A stretch of 64,000 nt of DNA from Tsukamurella asaccharolytica (GTDB lineage: Bacteria; Actinomycetota; Actinomycetes; Mycobacteriales; Mycobacteriaceae). The stretch is from contig NZ_VIGW01000004.1 in the NCBI RefSeq assembly GCF_007858435.1, positions 62,001 through 126,000 of the forward strand. The letters are read 5' to 3'. Shown piece by piece: positions 9,751-20,863 of this stretch (positions are counted from its first letter, which is position 1; each line of letters begins with the position of its first letter). The position numbers were made by a program, and so were the translations under genes. Under the pieces are notes generated by a model, which was given only the letters and a program-made list of their open reading frames with translations, ran no database searches and had not been told where the DNA came from.

Positions 9751-10695
9751 CTAGGAGGACGCCCTGAGCGTGTTGCCGACGTCGTGCAGCACGATGCCGG
9801 CCGCGACGGGCCCGCCCGTGGAGAACCAGGCCGAGTCCTCGACCAGCAACTGTCGCTTGGCGACCACCGCGCGGAGCTCCTTCCAGGGCTTCGAGGTCAT
9901 CACGGCCGTGCCGTGCTCGCGCCCCTTGTCGCCCTCGTAGCCCACGTAGATCAGGTCGGCCTCGGCGGCGGAGACGTCATCGCCCGGCATCTCGATGGCC
10001 TCGGCTGTGCGCTGCGGCTCGGGGCGTACCACCTTCAGGTCCGCCAGGACCTGCGCCGCGAGCGGCGCCGTGCCCAGGGCGAGGTTCTTGCCGTCCGCGG
10101 TGAACCGGACCAGGGAGACGGTGGTGTGCACCGCGTCGATCCGCACGGACTTCTCCGCCGCGTCGCGCTGGTACCGCTCGAGTACGGCGCGCGCCTCGGC
10201 GGGCATCCGGACCGCGTCGGCCAGAGCCAGGAAGCTGCGCCGCCAGTCCACCGACGGTGCCGGGACGGTCACCGTCCGCCCGGCGCGCCGGTTCGCCTCG
10301 GGAGAGCGGTCCGTGCCGACCGCGACGTCGGCCTGCACGCCGTCGGTGAGCTTCGGGACCTTTCCCAGGGTGGCCCCGAGGTAGGACGGGACGTCGCCGC
10401 CGACCGCCCGTACCCGGTTCTGCAGCCCGAGGGCGCAGAGGCCGTCGAGCAGGGCGGGGTCGGCGACCGCGATCGTGGCGGGAGCCGCGGTGCCGGCGAC
10501 AGGGGCTGCGCACGCCTCGTCGGGCTTGCGGTCGAGGCCGATGATGTTGGCCGACGCGAGGCGCGTCGTGGTGGTCGAGATCGAGGCGAAGGGCTGCTGG
10601 ATCGGCTCCGAACCGCCGCACGCGGTGAGCACCGAGCCGGCGACGACGGCGAGCGCGATCCCGGCGCCCGCCCTGGTTGTTCCGACCCTGTTCAC
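9751..10695 (-). CDS. fecB: FecB-like lipoprotein, iron-siderophore/periplasmic binding protein family
   Basis: A 314-residue exported lipoprotein of the type III periplasmic binding fold, in the position of fecB (Rv3044) next to ctaD. The GTG start at 10695 gives a signal sequence AGIALAVVAGSVLTACGG with lipobox LTAC; the mature protein starts with the cysteine. Downstream are the two lobes linked by a long helix, with segments IAVADPALLDGLCALGL and GDDVSAAEADLIYVGYEG typical of iron-chelate or heme binding proteins. Mycobacterial FecB binds siderophore or heme; the ligand here cannot be read from sequence. It is divergent from ctaD with about 250 bp between them. The start is supported by a GTGAGGA motif upstream. 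Confidence 0.8.
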   Translation of the reverse strand: MNRVGTTRAGAGIALAVVAGSVLTACGGSEPIQQPFASISTTTTRLASANIIGLDRKPDEACAAPVAGTAAPATIAVADPALLDGLCALGLQNRVRAVGGDVPSYLGATLGKVPKLTDGVQADVAVGTDRSPEANRRAGRTVTVPAPSVDWRRSFLALADAVRMPAEARAVLERYQRDAAEKSVRIDAVHTTVSLVRFTADGKNLALGTAPLAAQVLADLKVVRPEPQRTAEAIEMPGDDVSAAEADLIYVGYEGDKGREHGTAVMTSKPWKELRAVVAKRQLLVEDSAWFSTGGPVAAGIVLHDVGNTLRASS

Positions 10696-10941
10696 GGCAG
10701 CTGTCCTCACCTGTAGTTCCGACCGTGCGCCACGGTAGCAGCAGGGGCCCTGCCGACCGGGTCCGCGACGCGAGTACGACGCAGAGTAGGACCGCGAGGA
10801 CAAGCCCGGGGGCGAGGGGCTACGCTTACCCCACATGGGTGGCGTCCGCCGTGAGCGAACGCTGCCCGCATGACCTGATTGAAGTGGCCGTACGCCGGTA
10901 CCGACAGCCGAGGTATCGAGAGGCCCGGGGCAGGAGGATTT

Positions 10942-12678
10942 GTGACCGCGCAAGCGCATCGTCCGGCAGTCGAGGTGACCGCCGCACGTCCGTATCCGCA
11001 GCGGACCGGGCCCAAGGGCTCGTTCATCTACAAACTGGTCACGACGACCGATCACAAGACGCTGGGCATCATGTACATCGTCACGTGCTTCGCGTTCTTC
11101 CTCATAGGTGGCCTGATGGCGCTCCTGATGCGTGCCGAGCTGGCCAACCCGGGCCTGCAGTTCCTCTCCACCGAGCAGTTCAACCAGCTGTTCACCATGC
11201 ACGGCACGGTGATGCTGCTGCTGTACGCGACGCCGATCGTCATCGGCTTCGCCAACTTCGTGCTGCCGCTGCAGATCGGCGCGCCCGACGTCGCCTTCCC
11301 CCGCCTGAACGCCTTCGGCTACTGGCTGTTCGTCTTCGGCGCCCTCATGGTGATCGCCGGCTTCATCACGCCCGGCGGCGCGGCCGACTTCGGCTGGACC
11401 GCGTACACCCCGCTGACCGACGCCCTGCACTCGCCCGGCCCCGGCGCCGACCTCTGGATCATGGGTCTTGCGGTCGGTGGTCTCGGCACCATCCTCGGCG
11501 CTGTCAACATGGTCACCACCGTGGTCTGCATGCGCGCCCCCGGCATGACGATGTTCCGCATGCCGATCTTCACCTGGAACATCCTGGTGACCTCGCTGCT
11601 GATCCTGCTCGCCTTCCCGCTGCTCACCGCCGCGCTCATGGGCCTCGAGGTCGACCGCCAGTTCGGCGCCCACATCTACGACCCCGCCAACGGCGGCGTC
11701 ATCCTGTGGCAGCACCTGTTCTGGTTCTTCGGCCACCCCGAGGTCTACATCATCGCGCTGCCCTTCTTCGGCATCGTCTCGGAGATCTTCCCCGTGTTCA
11801 GCCGCAAGCCGATCTTCGGCTACAGCGGCCTGGTCCTGGCCACCCTGGCCATCGCGGCCCTGTCGGTCGCGGTGTGGGCGCACCACATGTACGCCACCGG
11901 CGCGGTGCTGCTCCCCTTCTTCAGCTTCATGACCTTCCTCATCGCGGTGCCAACGGGTGTGAAGTTCTTCAACTGGATCCTCACCATGTGGAGAGGGCAC
12001 ATAACGTTCGAGTCGCCGATGCTGTTCTCGATCGGCTTCATCGTGACCTTCCTCTTCGGTGGCCTCACCGGTGTGCTCCTCGCGTCGCCGCCGCTTGACT
12101 TCGCGGTGTCCGACACGTACTTCGTCGTCGCGCACTTCCACTACGTGCTCTTCGGCACCATCGTCTTCGCGACGTACGCCGGCATCTACTTCTGGTTCCC
12201 GAAGATGACGGGCCGCATGCTCGACGAGGGCCTGGGCCGCTGGCACTTCTGGCTCACCTTCATCGGCTTCCACATGACCTTCCTCGTGCAGCACTGGGTC
12301 GGCGCCGAGGGCATGCCGCGTCGCTACGCCGACTACCTCGACACCGACGGCTTCACGACGCTGAACCAGATCTCGACGGTCGGTGCGTTCATCCTGGGCG
12401 CCTCGACGCTGCCCTTCGTGTGGAACGTCTTCAAGAGCTACCGGTACGGCGAGGTCGTCACGGTCGACGACCCGTGGGGCTTCGGCAACAGCCTCGAGTG
12501 GGCCACCAGCTGCCCGCCCCCGCGCCACAACTTCACCGAGTTGCCGCGCATCCGCTCCGAGCGCCCCGCGTTCGAGCTGCACTACCCGCACATGATCGAG
12601 CGCATGCGCACCGAGGCCCACTCGGGCCCCAGCCTGGGCGATAAGCACTCGCAGGAGCGCGGCGACGCCAAGGTGTGA
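10942..12678 (+). CDS. ctaD: Cytochrome c oxidase subunit I
   Basis: The 578-residue core subunit of the aa3 oxidase, which reduces oxygen to water and pumps protons across the cytoplasmic membrane as part of the bcc-aa3 supercomplex. Twelve hydrophobic segments are visible. Heme a ligand lies in [15 protein letters not shown], the Cu(B) His-Tyr region in [15 protein letters not shown] followed by WAHHMYATG, and the heme a/a3 ligands in [13 protein letters not shown]. The GTG at 10942 is chosen because AGGAGGA lies 3-9 bases upstream and the length matches mycobacterial CtaD (about 573 residues); an upstream in-frame ATG at 10879 lacks this. A strong hairpin follows the stop codon. Confidence 0.97.
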   Translation: MTAQAHRPAVEVTAARPYPQRTGPKGSFIYKLVTTTDHKTLGIMYIVTCFAFFLIGGLMALLMRAELANPGLQFLSTEQFNQLFTMHGTVMLLLYATPIVIGFANFVLPLQIGAPDVAFPRLNAFGYWLFVFGALMVIAGFITPGGAADFGWTAYTPLTDALHSPGPGADLWIMGLAVGGLGTILGAVNMVTTVVCMRAPGMTMFRMPIFTWNILVTSLLILLAFPLLTAALMGLEVDRQFGAHIYDPANGGVILWQHLFWFFGHPEVYIIALPFFGIVSEIFPVFSRKPIFGYSGLVLATLAIAALSVAVWAHHMYATGAVLLPFFSFMTFLIAVPTGVKFFNWILTMWRGHITFESPMLFSIGFIVTFLFGGLTGVLLASPPLDFAVSDTYFVVAHFHYVLFGTIVFATYAGIYFWFPKMTGRMLDEGLGRWHFWLTFIGFHMTFLVQHWVGAEGMPRRYADYLDTDGFTTLNQISTVGAFILGASTLPFVWNVFKSYRYGEVVTVDDPWGFGNSLEWATSCPPPRHNFTELPRIRSERPAFELHYPHMIERMRTEAHSGPSLGDKHSQERGDAKV

Positions 12679-12700
12679 TCTCGCCTCCCGACCCGATCTG

Positions 12701-13994
<1,294 letters not shown>

Positions 13995-14016
13995 GCCGAT
14001 CGCGGGCCGGGCGGCG

Positions 14017-16161
14017 TCAGGCCTCCTGGAAGGCCAGCACCGTCGGCCCTGAGACCGTGACCTCCGCGCGCGACGGGTAGACGGTGCGGCCCGCGGGTTC
14101 ACCCGTCGGCAGTGTGGTGTCGACGATGAGCTCCCAGTCGTGCGTGCACGACTCGGGCCCGCCCAGCACGATGGTCGCGTCGCCGCCGGCGTGCCAGACG
14201 ATGAGCGCGTCCTTCTCCGCGACGGCCACGTCGTGGCCGGGCGCGCGGACGTCCGAGCCGTCGACCCACGCCTGCAGCGTGCGCACCGCGGGCGACTGCC
14301 AGTCCTCGCCGGGCATCTCGGTGCCGTCGGCGCCGAACCAGGCGAGGTCGGGCTCACCGTTCGGGGTCGCCCGGCCTTCGAAGAACTCGTGCTGCCGCAG
14401 CACCGGTGCCGCGCGGCGCACCGACGCCACTCGGGCCACGAAGGCCGAGAGGTCGGTGTCGGCGGCGTCCCAGTCCACGGCGAAGGCGTCGGCGGCGGGC
14501 GTGCCCTCGGGCACGCAGTACGCGTTGTTGTTGCCGTACTGGGTGTGGCCGAGCTCGTCGCCGCCGAGGAGCATCGGCGTGCCGGTCGACAGGAGCAGCG
14601 TGGCCAGGAGCGCCCGCACGTGCGCCCCGCGGGTCGCGAGGATCGCAGGGTCGGTGGTGCCCCCCTCGAAGCCGTGGTTCACGGAGTGGTTGTTGTCGGT
14701 GCCGTCGCGGTTGTTCTCGCCGTTGGCCTCATTGTGTTTGCGCTCGTAGCTCACCAGATCGCGCGCGGTGAAACCGTCGTGGGCGGTGATGAAGTTGATC
14801 GACGAGAAGGGGGTGCGGCCCTGCGCGCCGAACAGGTCCTGGCTGCCGGACACGCGCGACGCGAGCTCCCCGACGGTCGCGCCGCCGGCGAAGAAGGCAC
14901 GGACGGTGTCGCGGTAACGGTCGTTCCACTCGGCCCACACCGGCGGGAACCCGCCCACCCGGTAGCCCTCGCCCGTGGCGTCCCACGGTTCGGCGATGAG
15001 CTTGCGCGTCGACAGGATCGGGTCGGCGGCGATGGCCGTGAGCAGAGGTGCGCGGTGGTCGAACGGGATCACCGGGCCCTGCGGCCCTGTCGCGGTGCGA
15101 CCGCGACCGAGGACGCTCGCGAGGTCGAACCGGAACCCGTCGACGCCGAGCTCGCCGGCGAAGTAGCGCAGGCTGTCGAGCACCATCCGCACGGCCGCTG
15201 GCGAGGCGCAGTCGACGGTGTTGCCGCACCCCGTGTAGTCGAGGTCGTCGCCGTTCTCGAGCAGGTAGTAGCCGGGAGCGTCGAGCCCGCGCCAGGACAG
15301 CGATGGCCCGGCGACGGATTCCTCCGCGGTGTGGTTGTAGACCACGTCCATGAGCACCTCGAGGCCGGCGGAGTGCATCGCCGAGACCAGGTGCGCGAAC
15401 TCCTCGACCTCCTGGCCGGGGCGCGCCGCGTACCGCGGGTCCGGCGCGAAGTAGGCGCCCGTCGAGTAGCCCCAGTGGTTGCGCATCCCACGGTCGCGGA
15501 CGCCGGGCTCCGTGAGGCAGGCCTGCACGGGCAGCAGCTCCACGGCGGTCACCCCGATCCGCCGCAGGTGCTCGATCACGGCGGGCTGCGCCAGCCCGAG
15601 GTACGTGCCGCGCAGGTCCTCGGGGACGTCCGGGTGCCGCGCGGTGTACGAGCCGACGTGGACTTCGCAGATCACCGTCCGGTCCCACGGGACGCCCGGG
15701 CCGGGTTCGGGCGCGGGGGGCGCCCCGGTGACGACGCACAGCGGGATGTCGGGCAGCGAGTCCGTCTCCGACGGTCCGCCGTCCTCCTCGTAGGGCAGGA
15801 GGGCGACGCCGTCGCCGAGCGCGCCGTCGAGCCTGCGCGCGTACGGGTCGATGAGCGCCTTGCGGTCGTTGAAACGCAGCCCGTTCCCGGGCTCCCAGGG
15901 GCCCGCGGCGCGCAGACAGTACCGGGTGCCGTCGCCGATCCCGGCGACGAAGCCGTGGTGCACGCCGGCCGTCTGCGCGGGCAGCCGCAGGCGCTGCTCG
16001 TGGCGTGCCCCGTCGTCGTCGGTCTCGATCAGGCACACCCAGACGTCGGTGGCGCGCGGGGCGTGCACGGCGAAGTTCACGCCGCCGGGGCGCGGGTCGG
16101 CGCCGAGGGGGTGCGCGGTGCCAGGGGTGGGGGAGCGGTGGTCTGTGGACACGGGGACCAT
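14017..16161 (-). CDS. glgX: Glycogen debranching enzyme
   Basis: A 714-residue GH13 enzyme that hydrolyses alpha-1,6 branches in glycogen or limit dextrin. The N-terminal CBM48-type domain begins GADPRPGGVNFAVHAP. Catalytic regions follow: VVYNHTAEES (region I), GVDGFRFDLASVL with the nucleophile Asp (II), LIAEPWDATGEGY with the acid/base Glu (III), and FITAHDGFTARDLVSYERK (IV). HNEANGENNRDGTDNNHS and GTPMLLGGDELG are typical of GlgX/TreX. ATG 16161 is used; GTG 16152 has better ribosome-site spacing and is an alternative. In M. tuberculosis the homologue lies with treY/treZ, so this placement beside serB differs. It is divergent from the ABC ATPase gene with only 40 bp between. Confidence 0.94.
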   Translation of the reverse strand: MVPVSTDHRSPTPGTAHPLGADPRPGGVNFAVHAPRATDVWVCLIETDDDGARHEQRLRLPAQTAGVHHGFVAGIGDGTRYCLRAAGPWEPGNGLRFNDRKALIDPYARRLDGALGDGVALLPYEEDGGPSETDSLPDIPLCVVTGAPPAPEPGPGVPWDRTVICEVHVGSYTARHPDVPEDLRGTYLGLAQPAVIEHLRRIGVTAVELLPVQACLTEPGVRDRGMRNHWGYSTGAYFAPDPRYAARPGQEVEEFAHLVSAMHSAGLEVLMDVVYNHTAEESVAGPSLSWRGLDAPGYYLLENGDDLDYTGCGNTVDCASPAAVRMVLDSLRYFAGELGVDGFRFDLASVLGRGRTATGPQGPVIPFDHRAPLLTAIAADPILSTRKLIAEPWDATGEGYRVGGFPPVWAEWNDRYRDTVRAFFAGGATVGELASRVSGSQDLFGAQGRTPFSSINFITAHDGFTARDLVSYERKHNEANGENNRDGTDNNHSVNHGFEGGTTDPAILATRGAHVRALLATLLLSTGTPMLLGGDELGHTQYGNNNAYCVPEGTPAADAFAVDWDAADTDLSAFVARVASVRRAAPVLRQHEFFEGRATPNGEPDLAWFGADGTEMPGEDWQSPAVRTLQAWVDGSDVRAPGHDVAVAEKDALIVWHAGGDATIVLGGPESCTHDWELIVDTTLPTGEPAGRTVYPSRAEVTVSGPTVLAFQEA

Positions 16162-16201
16162 CCTGCCAACCGCGGCCGCTCCCGTGCGGCAGGATGGGCA
16201 T

Positions 16202-17074
16202 GTGTCCGACCCCGTCGCCGCCCCCAGCGCCCCCGCCTCCGAATCCGCCGCCGAACCCGACCAGGACCTGGTGATCGATTTCCGCGGGGTCAGCCTGCGC
16301 CGCGACGGCCGAACCCTGGTGGGCCCCATCGATTGGCGGGTCGAGCTGGACGAGCGGTGGATCGTCATCGGCCCCAACGGCGCGGGCAAGACCTCGCTGA
16401 TGCGGCTCGCCTCCGCGCAGGACTTCCCCAGTAGTGGTTCTGCGCACATCCTGGGCGAGGTGTTGGGCAAGACCGTCGTGCAGGACCTCAGTGCGCGGAT
16501 CGGCGTGTGCTCCGCCGCGCTCGCGTCGCGGGTGCCGGACGACGAGTTGGTGACCGACCTCGTGGTCTCCGCCGGCTACGCGGTGCTGGGGCGCTGGCGC
16601 GAGCGCTACGACGAAGTGGACATCGGCCGCGCCGTCGACGTGCTCGAGTCGATGGGCGCCGAGCATCTGGCGAACCGTCGCTTCGGGACCCTCTCCGAGG
16701 GCGAGCGCAAGCGCGTGCTGATCGCCCGTGCCCTCATGACCGACCCCGAGTTGATGCTGCTCGACGAGCCCGCAGCGGGCCTCGATCTCGGCGGCCGCGA
16801 GGAGCTGGTCGCCAGGCTCGACACCCTCGCGCACGACCCCGATGCGCCCGCGACCGTACTGGTGACCCACCACGTCGAGGAGGTTCCGCCGGGCTTCACC
16901 CACGCACTGCTGCTCAAGGAGGGGGGCGTCGTGGCGCAGGGGCTCGTCGGCGACGTGCTCACCGCCGAGCTGCTCTCGGAGACCTTCAGCCAGCGCATCC
17001 TGCTCGACGAGGCGGACGGCCGGTACTTCGCCCGGCGGGCCTCGCGCCCGGGGCGCCGGAGGCTGCAGGCATGA
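16202..17074 (+). CDS. ABC transporter ATP-binding protein (Rv3041c-like)
   Basis: A 290-residue single nucleotide-binding subunit. Walker A is GPNGAGKTS, the signature LSEGERKRVLIARALM, Walker B LMLLDEPAAGLDLG, and the switch histidine is in VLVTHHVEEVP. The LSEGE signature and the short, divergent Q-loop segment resemble the ABC-F/ModF-like soluble group rather than a typical importer. No permease gene is adjacent, so its partner is unknown. The GTG at 16202 (VSDPVAAPS) is preceded by AGGATGGG. Its stop overlaps the ATG of the NUDIX gene (ATGA), indicating translational coupling; M. tuberculosis has the same pair. Confidence 0.88.
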   Translation: MSDPVAAPSAPASESAAEPDQDLVIDFRGVSLRRDGRTLVGPIDWRVELDERWIVIGPNGAGKTSLMRLASAQDFPSSGSAHILGEVLGKTVVQDLSARIGVCSAALASRVPDDELVTDLVVSAGYAVLGRWRERYDEVDIGRAVDVLESMGAEHLANRRFGTLSEGERKRVLIARALMTDPELMLLDEPAAGLDLGGREELVARLDTLAHDPDAPATVLVTHHVEEVPPGFTHALLLKEGGVVAQGLVGDVLTAELLSETFSQRILLDEADGRYFARRASRPGRRRLQA

Positions 17075-17709
17075 GCGGGGAGGAGGCACCCCGCGCGGCG
17101 GGCGCCGACCACCGGCGGGACCTGCCCGACGTCCCCATCCGGCCCGCGGCGACCGTCGTCCTGCTCCGGACGGCCCCGTCGGGCCTGGAGGTCTTCGTCC
17201 AGCTCCGCGCGAGCGGGATGGAGTTCGCGCCCGATGTGACGGTCTTCCCGGGCGGTGGCATCGAGCCGTCGGACGGCGATGACCTGCGCGTGACCGCGGC
17301 GCGGGAGACGCACGAGGAGTGCGGAGTGCGGTTGCATCCGGACGACCTGGTGCCGCTGTCGCGCTGGGTGACCCCGCCCGGGCGGCCGCGCCGCTACGAC
17401 ACGATGTTCTACCTGGCCGCGCTGCCCGCAGGCCAGCACGCGGCGTGCGTGACCACCGAGGCCGTGTCGGCGGGCTGGCACGCGCCGCAGGCGGTGATCG
17501 ACGCCTGGCTCGCGGGCTCCACCAAGCTCATGGCGCCCACCTACTCCCAGCTGCACCAGCTGCTGCCCTTCGACACCGTCGAGGACGTACTGGGGTGGGC
17601 CGCCGAGGCCGCGGACCTCACGCCCGTCGCCCTCGTCGACGGTATGACGCGGGACGACCGACGGTTCCCGGGGTGGTCCGAGTACGCCGCGGGGTCGACG
17701 ATCTACTGA
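17071..17709 (+). CDS. NUDIX hydrolase (Rv3040c-like)
   Basis: A 212-residue hydrolase of nucleoside-diphosphate-linked compounds or CoA derivatives. The NUDIX box is VFPGGGIEPSDGDDLRVTAA followed by RETHEECGV, holding the metal-binding REThEE core. Upstream, PAATVVLLRTAPSGLEVFVQLR is the family's first strand pair. The arrangement with an extended C-terminal half (STKLMAPTYSQLHQLLPF) resembles RNU7-like NUDIX/CoA-type proteins, but the substrate is not predictable. The ATG overlaps the end of the ABC gene by 4 nt. A related NUDIX protein lies at 39800-40618. Confidence 0.88.
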   Translation: MSGEEAPRAAGADHRRDLPDVPIRPAATVVLLRTAPSGLEVFVQLRASGMEFAPDVTVFPGGGIEPSDGDDLRVTAARETHEECGVRLHPDDLVPLSRWVTPPGRPRRYDTMFYLAALPAGQHAACVTTEAVSAGWHAPQAVIDAWLAGSTKLMAPTYSQLHQLLPFDTVEDVLGWAAEAADLTPVALVDGMTRDDRRFPGWSEYAAGSTIY

Positions 17710-17780
17710 CGGCCGGAGCCCTCCGACGTGGGCCGCGAGGCGGATTCACGTGGACGTCCAACTGAATCTTCCGTACCCGG

Positions 17781-17786
17781 TAACCT
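17781..17786 (+). promoter_or_regulatory. Putative -10 element (leaderless) of the enoyl-CoA hydratase gene
   Basis: TAACCT ends 7 nt before the ATG at 17794. A CTGGGG stretch between the two is a weak ribosome site, so a very short leader is also possible. Confidence 0.45.
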
Positions 17787-17793
17787 CTGGGGC

Positions 17794-18582
17794 ATGACTG
17801 AATTCGTGACCCTCGAGACCTCCGACGAGCACCCGGGCATCGGCACGATCCGCCTGAACCGGCCGCCGATGAACGCGATCAACTCGCAGGTCCAGGACGA
17901 GCTCATCGCCCTCGCCGCCGAGGTGAACAAGCGCGACGACATCAAGGCCGTGATCGTCTACGGCGGTCCGAAGGTCTTCGCGGCCGGCGCCGACATCAAG
18001 GAGATGCAGGCGATGGGCTACACGGACATGAGCGAGGCCATTCAGCTCCTGCAGGGCGGCCTCTCGGCCATCGCGTCGATCACCAAGCCCACCGTCGCGG
18101 CCGTCACCGGCTACGCGCTCGGCGGCGGCCTCGAGGTGGCCCTCGGCGCCGACCGCCGCATCGTCGGCGACAACGCCAAGGTGGGCGTTCCCGAGATCCT
18201 GCTCGGCGTGATCCCCGGTGGCGGCGGCACGCAGCGGCTCGCGCGCCTGGTGGGCCCGTCCAAGGCCAAGGACCTGGTCTTCACGGGCCGCTTCGTCGGC
18301 GCCGAGGAGGCCCTGCAGATCGGTCTCGTCGACGAGGTCGTCGCCCCCGACGAGGTCTACAACGCCGCGCTGGCCTGGGCGAAGCAGTTCTCGGGCGCCG
18401 CCTCGCAGGCGCTGCGCGCGGCCAAGCAGGCCATCGATCAGGGCCTCGACACCGACCTGTCCACCGGTCTCGCCATCGAGCGGCACCTGTTCGCCGGCCT
18501 CTTCGCCACCGAGGACCGCGCGATCGGCATGACCTCGTTCATCGAGAACGGTCCGGGCAAGGCGAAGTTCACCGGCAGGTAG
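17794..18582 (+). CDS. echA17: Enoyl-CoA hydratase/isomerase (EchA17-like)
   Basis: A 262-residue crotonase-fold enzyme that hydrates 2-enoyl-CoA in fatty acid beta-oxidation. The oxyanion-hole segments are FAAGADIKEMQ and GYALGGGLEVALGADRRI; the catalytic glutamates lie in GVPEILLGVIPGGGGTQRL, both positions being occupied (E in VPE and the conserved position before GG). The C-terminal helix ends FIENGPGKAKFTGR. The name follows position next to the Rv3040c and Rv3038c equivalents. It is separated by about 80 bp from the NUDIX gene and 114 bp from the methyltransferase, each with its own promoter-like sequence. Confidence 0.92.
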   Translation: MTEFVTLETSDEHPGIGTIRLNRPPMNAINSQVQDELIALAAEVNKRDDIKAVIVYGGPKVFAAGADIKEMQAMGYTDMSEAIQLLQGGLSAIASITKPTVAAVTGYALGGGLEVALGADRRIVGDNAKVGVPEILLGVIPGGGGTQRLARLVGPSKAKDLVFTGRFVGAEEALQIGLVDEVVAPDEVYNAALAWAKQFSGAASQALRAAKQAIDQGLDTDLSTGLAIERHLFAGLFATEDRAIGMTSFIENGPGKAKFTGR

Positions 18583-18696
18583 CCGCGGACCGCCCGGCGG
18601 ACCGTTTCGGGGCGCAAGAACGCGTTCCCATCACGCGGGTTGGCGGTGATCTGACCGGGCGGTAACCTGACGGAACAATCTTTCCGAAAGGCCTTC

Positions 18697-19659
18697 ATGA
18701 CCGACCAGCAGCCGGCCCCCAACCCGCACGCCACGGCGGACGAGGTTGAGGCCGCATTCTCCGATACGAAGCTCGCCCAGGTGCTCTACCACGACTGGGA
18801 GGCCGAGACGTACGACGAGAAGTGGCACATCAGCTTCGACGAGCGGTGCATCGACTACGCCCGCGAGCGCTTCGAGGCCGCCACTGGCGGAGAGAACGAG
18901 AAGCCCTACGGCCGCGCCCTGGAGCTGGGCTGCGGCACCGGCTTCTTCCTGCTCAACCTGATGTCGGCGGGGGTCGCGGAAACCGGCTCGGTCACCGACC
19001 TCTCGCCCGGCATGGTGAAGGTCGCGCTGCGCAACGGCGAGGCCCTCGGCCACACCGTCGACGGCCGGGTCGCGGACGCGGAGACCATCCCGTACGAGGA
19101 CGACACGTTCGACCTGGTCGTCGGTCACGCCGTGCTGCACCACATTCCCGACGTGGAGCAGTCGCTGCGCGAGGTGCTGCGCGTGCTCAAGCCGGGCGGC
19201 CGGTTCGTCTTCGCGGGCGAGCCCACCACGATCGGCGACTTCTACGCCCGATGGTTGGGCCGGATCACGTGGGGCATCACCACCAATGCCACGAAGCTGC
19301 CCTTCCTCGCGGACTGGCGTCGACCGCAGGCCGAACTCGACGAGTCCTCGCGCGCCGCGGCGCTCGAGGCCGTCGTCGACATCCACACCTTCGACCCGGA
19401 CGCGATGGAGGCCATGGCGGCCCGCGCCGGCGCCGTCGAGGTGAAGGCCACCACCGACGAGTTCACCGCAGCCTTCCTCGGCTGGCCGGTGCGCACGTTC
19501 GAGGCGGCCGTGCCGCCCGAGAAGCTCGGCTTCGGCTGGGCCGGGTTCGCCTTCGGCGGGTGGAAGAAGCTCTCTGCGCTCGACGAGGCCGTGATGCGCC
19601 GTGTCGTGCCGCGCAAGTTCTTCTACAACCTGGCCATCACGGGCACCAAGCCCGAATAG
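18697..19659 (+). CDS. Class I SAM-dependent methyltransferase (Rv3038c-like)
   Basis: A 320-residue methyltransferase of unknown substrate. Motif I is ALELGCGTGFFLLNLM (AdoMet glycine loop, about residue 70-85), motif II region DTFDLVVGHAVLHHIPDVE, and post-I LKPGGRFVFAGEPT. The C-terminal third, with YARWLGRITWGITTN and WKKLSALDEAVMRRVVP, is specific to the actinobacterial group. The start follows the leader sequence TTTCCGAAAGG, a good ribosome site. A TAACCT hexamer about 30 bp upstream could be the -10. The next gene begins 15 bp after the stop, so they are likely cotranscribed. Confidence 0.88.
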   Translation: MTDQQPAPNPHATADEVEAAFSDTKLAQVLYHDWEAETYDEKWHISFDERCIDYARERFEAATGGENEKPYGRALELGCGTGFFLLNLMSAGVAETGSVTDLSPGMVKVALRNGEALGHTVDGRVADAETIPYEDDTFDLVVGHAVLHHIPDVEQSLREVLRVLKPGGRFVFAGEPTTIGDFYARWLGRITWGITTNATKLPFLADWRRPQAELDESSRAAALEAVVDIHTFDPDAMEAMAARAGAVEVKATTDEFTAAFLGWPVRTFEAAVPPEKLGFGWAGFAFGGWKKLSALDEAVMRRVVPRKFFYNLAITGTKPE

Positions 19660-19673
19660 TCCGGGTACGCGGG

Positions 19674-20828
19674 TTGGACGGGGCTGATCTCGCCTACCTC
19701 CGCACCGCCGACGGCGCTGCCGCCGTCGCCGTGGCGGACCGGCTCGCGCTGGCCGACGACACCCTGCTCGCGGACGTCGGGGTCGTGCGCGGCATCGCCG
19801 GGCGGCACGCGGGGGCCGTCATCGAGCAGGTGCGGGCCCGCCGCCGGGCGCACGTGAAGCTCGGTGACGTCGACGGCTGGCTGCTCACCGACGAGGCCGT
19901 GCAGCAGGCGACGCCGACGGCGGTCGCGGAGCACCGCGCGCGCCGGCTCGCGTGGCTGTCCGTGCACGATGTGACGTGTTCCATCGGCGCGGAACTCCGT
20001 GCGCTGGTGCAGGTCTGCCCGCGGGTCGTCGGCAGCGACCTGGACCCGGTGCGCGCCCGGATGGCGGCGCACAACGTGCCGCGCGCGCTCGTGTACGTGG
20101 CCGACGCGCTGACCCCCACCTCCTCCGCCGACGTCGTCATCGCCGACCCGGCGCGCCGGGCGGACGGGCGGCGCATCGTCGATCCCGAGCAGTGCTCGCC
20201 CGCGCTCTCGGCCCTGCACGCGGCGTACGCGGGGCGCTCCCTCGCGGTGAAGACCGCGCCCGGCATCGACCACGCCGGCCTGCGCCGTACGGGCTTCGGC
20301 GGCGAGGTCGAGATCGTCTCGCTCGACGGCGGCGTCCGCGAGGCGTGCCTGTGGTCCGGTCCCGTCGCCGTCCCGGGCCTCACCCGGGCGACGGTGCTGC
20401 GCGGCTCCGGCCGGGGCGGCTACGAGGTCTTCTCCACGGATCCGCACGAGGTGGAGCCGGAACCCGCGGGGAAGTACCTCGTCGAGCCCGACGGTGCCGT
20501 CATCCGCGCCGGGCTCGTGCGGCACTACGCCGCGCGACACGGGCTGTGGCAGCTCGATCCGCACATCGCATATCTCAGCGGCGACGCGGTTCCCGCGGGC
20601 GAGCGGGGCTTCGAGATCCTCGAGGAGATGCGGTACTCGGAGAAGGGACTGCGGGCGGAACTGCGGGCGCGCGACGTCGGCGCCGTCGAGATCCTCACCC
20701 GCGGCGCCGGCGTGGACCCCGACGCGCTGCGCAAGCGCCTCAGGCTCCAGGGGTCACAGTCGATGACGGTGGTGATCACGAGGATCGGCCGCCAGGTGAT
20801 GGCCTATCTGACTTGCCCGACGCGGTGA
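19674..20828 (+). CDS. THUMP-like/SAM methyltransferase-fold protein (Rv3037c-like)
   Basis: A protein of about 384 residues with a class I methyltransferase core: VTCSIGAELRALVQVCPRVV then GSDLDPVRARMAAHNV (motif I and acidic loop), followed by DVVIADPARRADGRR, a variant of the (D/N)PP(Y/F) motif of nucleic-acid N-methyltransferases. The C-terminal part (YLVEPDGAVIRAGLVRHYA onward) matches the THUMP-like extension. In mycobacteria the Rv3037c equivalent has been proposed to take part in methylglucose lipopolysaccharide synthesis; the DPARR motif would equally fit RNA modification. No ATG or GTG is available near the start, so TTG 19674 is used with moderate confidence. It lies 15 bp downstream of the Rv3038c-like gene. 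Confidence 0.75.
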   Translation: MDGADLAYLRTADGAAAVAVADRLALADDTLLADVGVVRGIAGRHAGAVIEQVRARRRAHVKLGDVDGWLLTDEAVQQATPTAVAEHRARRLAWLSVHDVTCSIGAELRALVQVCPRVVGSDLDPVRARMAAHNVPRALVYVADALTPTSSADVVIADPARRADGRRIVDPEQCSPALSALHAAYAGRSLAVKTAPGIDHAGLRRTGFGGEVEIVSLDGGVREACLWSGPVAVPGLTRATVLRGSGRGGYEVFSTDPHEVEPEPAGKYLVEPDGAVIRAGLVRHYAARHGLWQLDPHIAYLSGDAVPAGERGFEILEEMRYSEKGLRAELRARDVGAVEILTRGAGVDPDALRKRLRLQGSQSMTVVITRIGRQVMAYLTCPTR

Positions 20829-20863
20829 TCAGGCGGACTCGCGTTCTCGCCCCGGGTGACACG

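Noticed and set aside
9751-12648. A 965-codon minus-strand open frame through ctaD
   Set aside because: Only its last 314 codons (9751-10695) encode the FecB-like lipoprotein. The rest is antisense to ctaD and reads as repetitive charged sequence typical of GC-rich shadow frames.
14140-16434. A long plus-strand frame opposite glgX
   Set aside because: glgX on the minus strand has all four GH13 catalytic regions; the opposing frame is His/Arg/Glu-rich low-complexity sequence.
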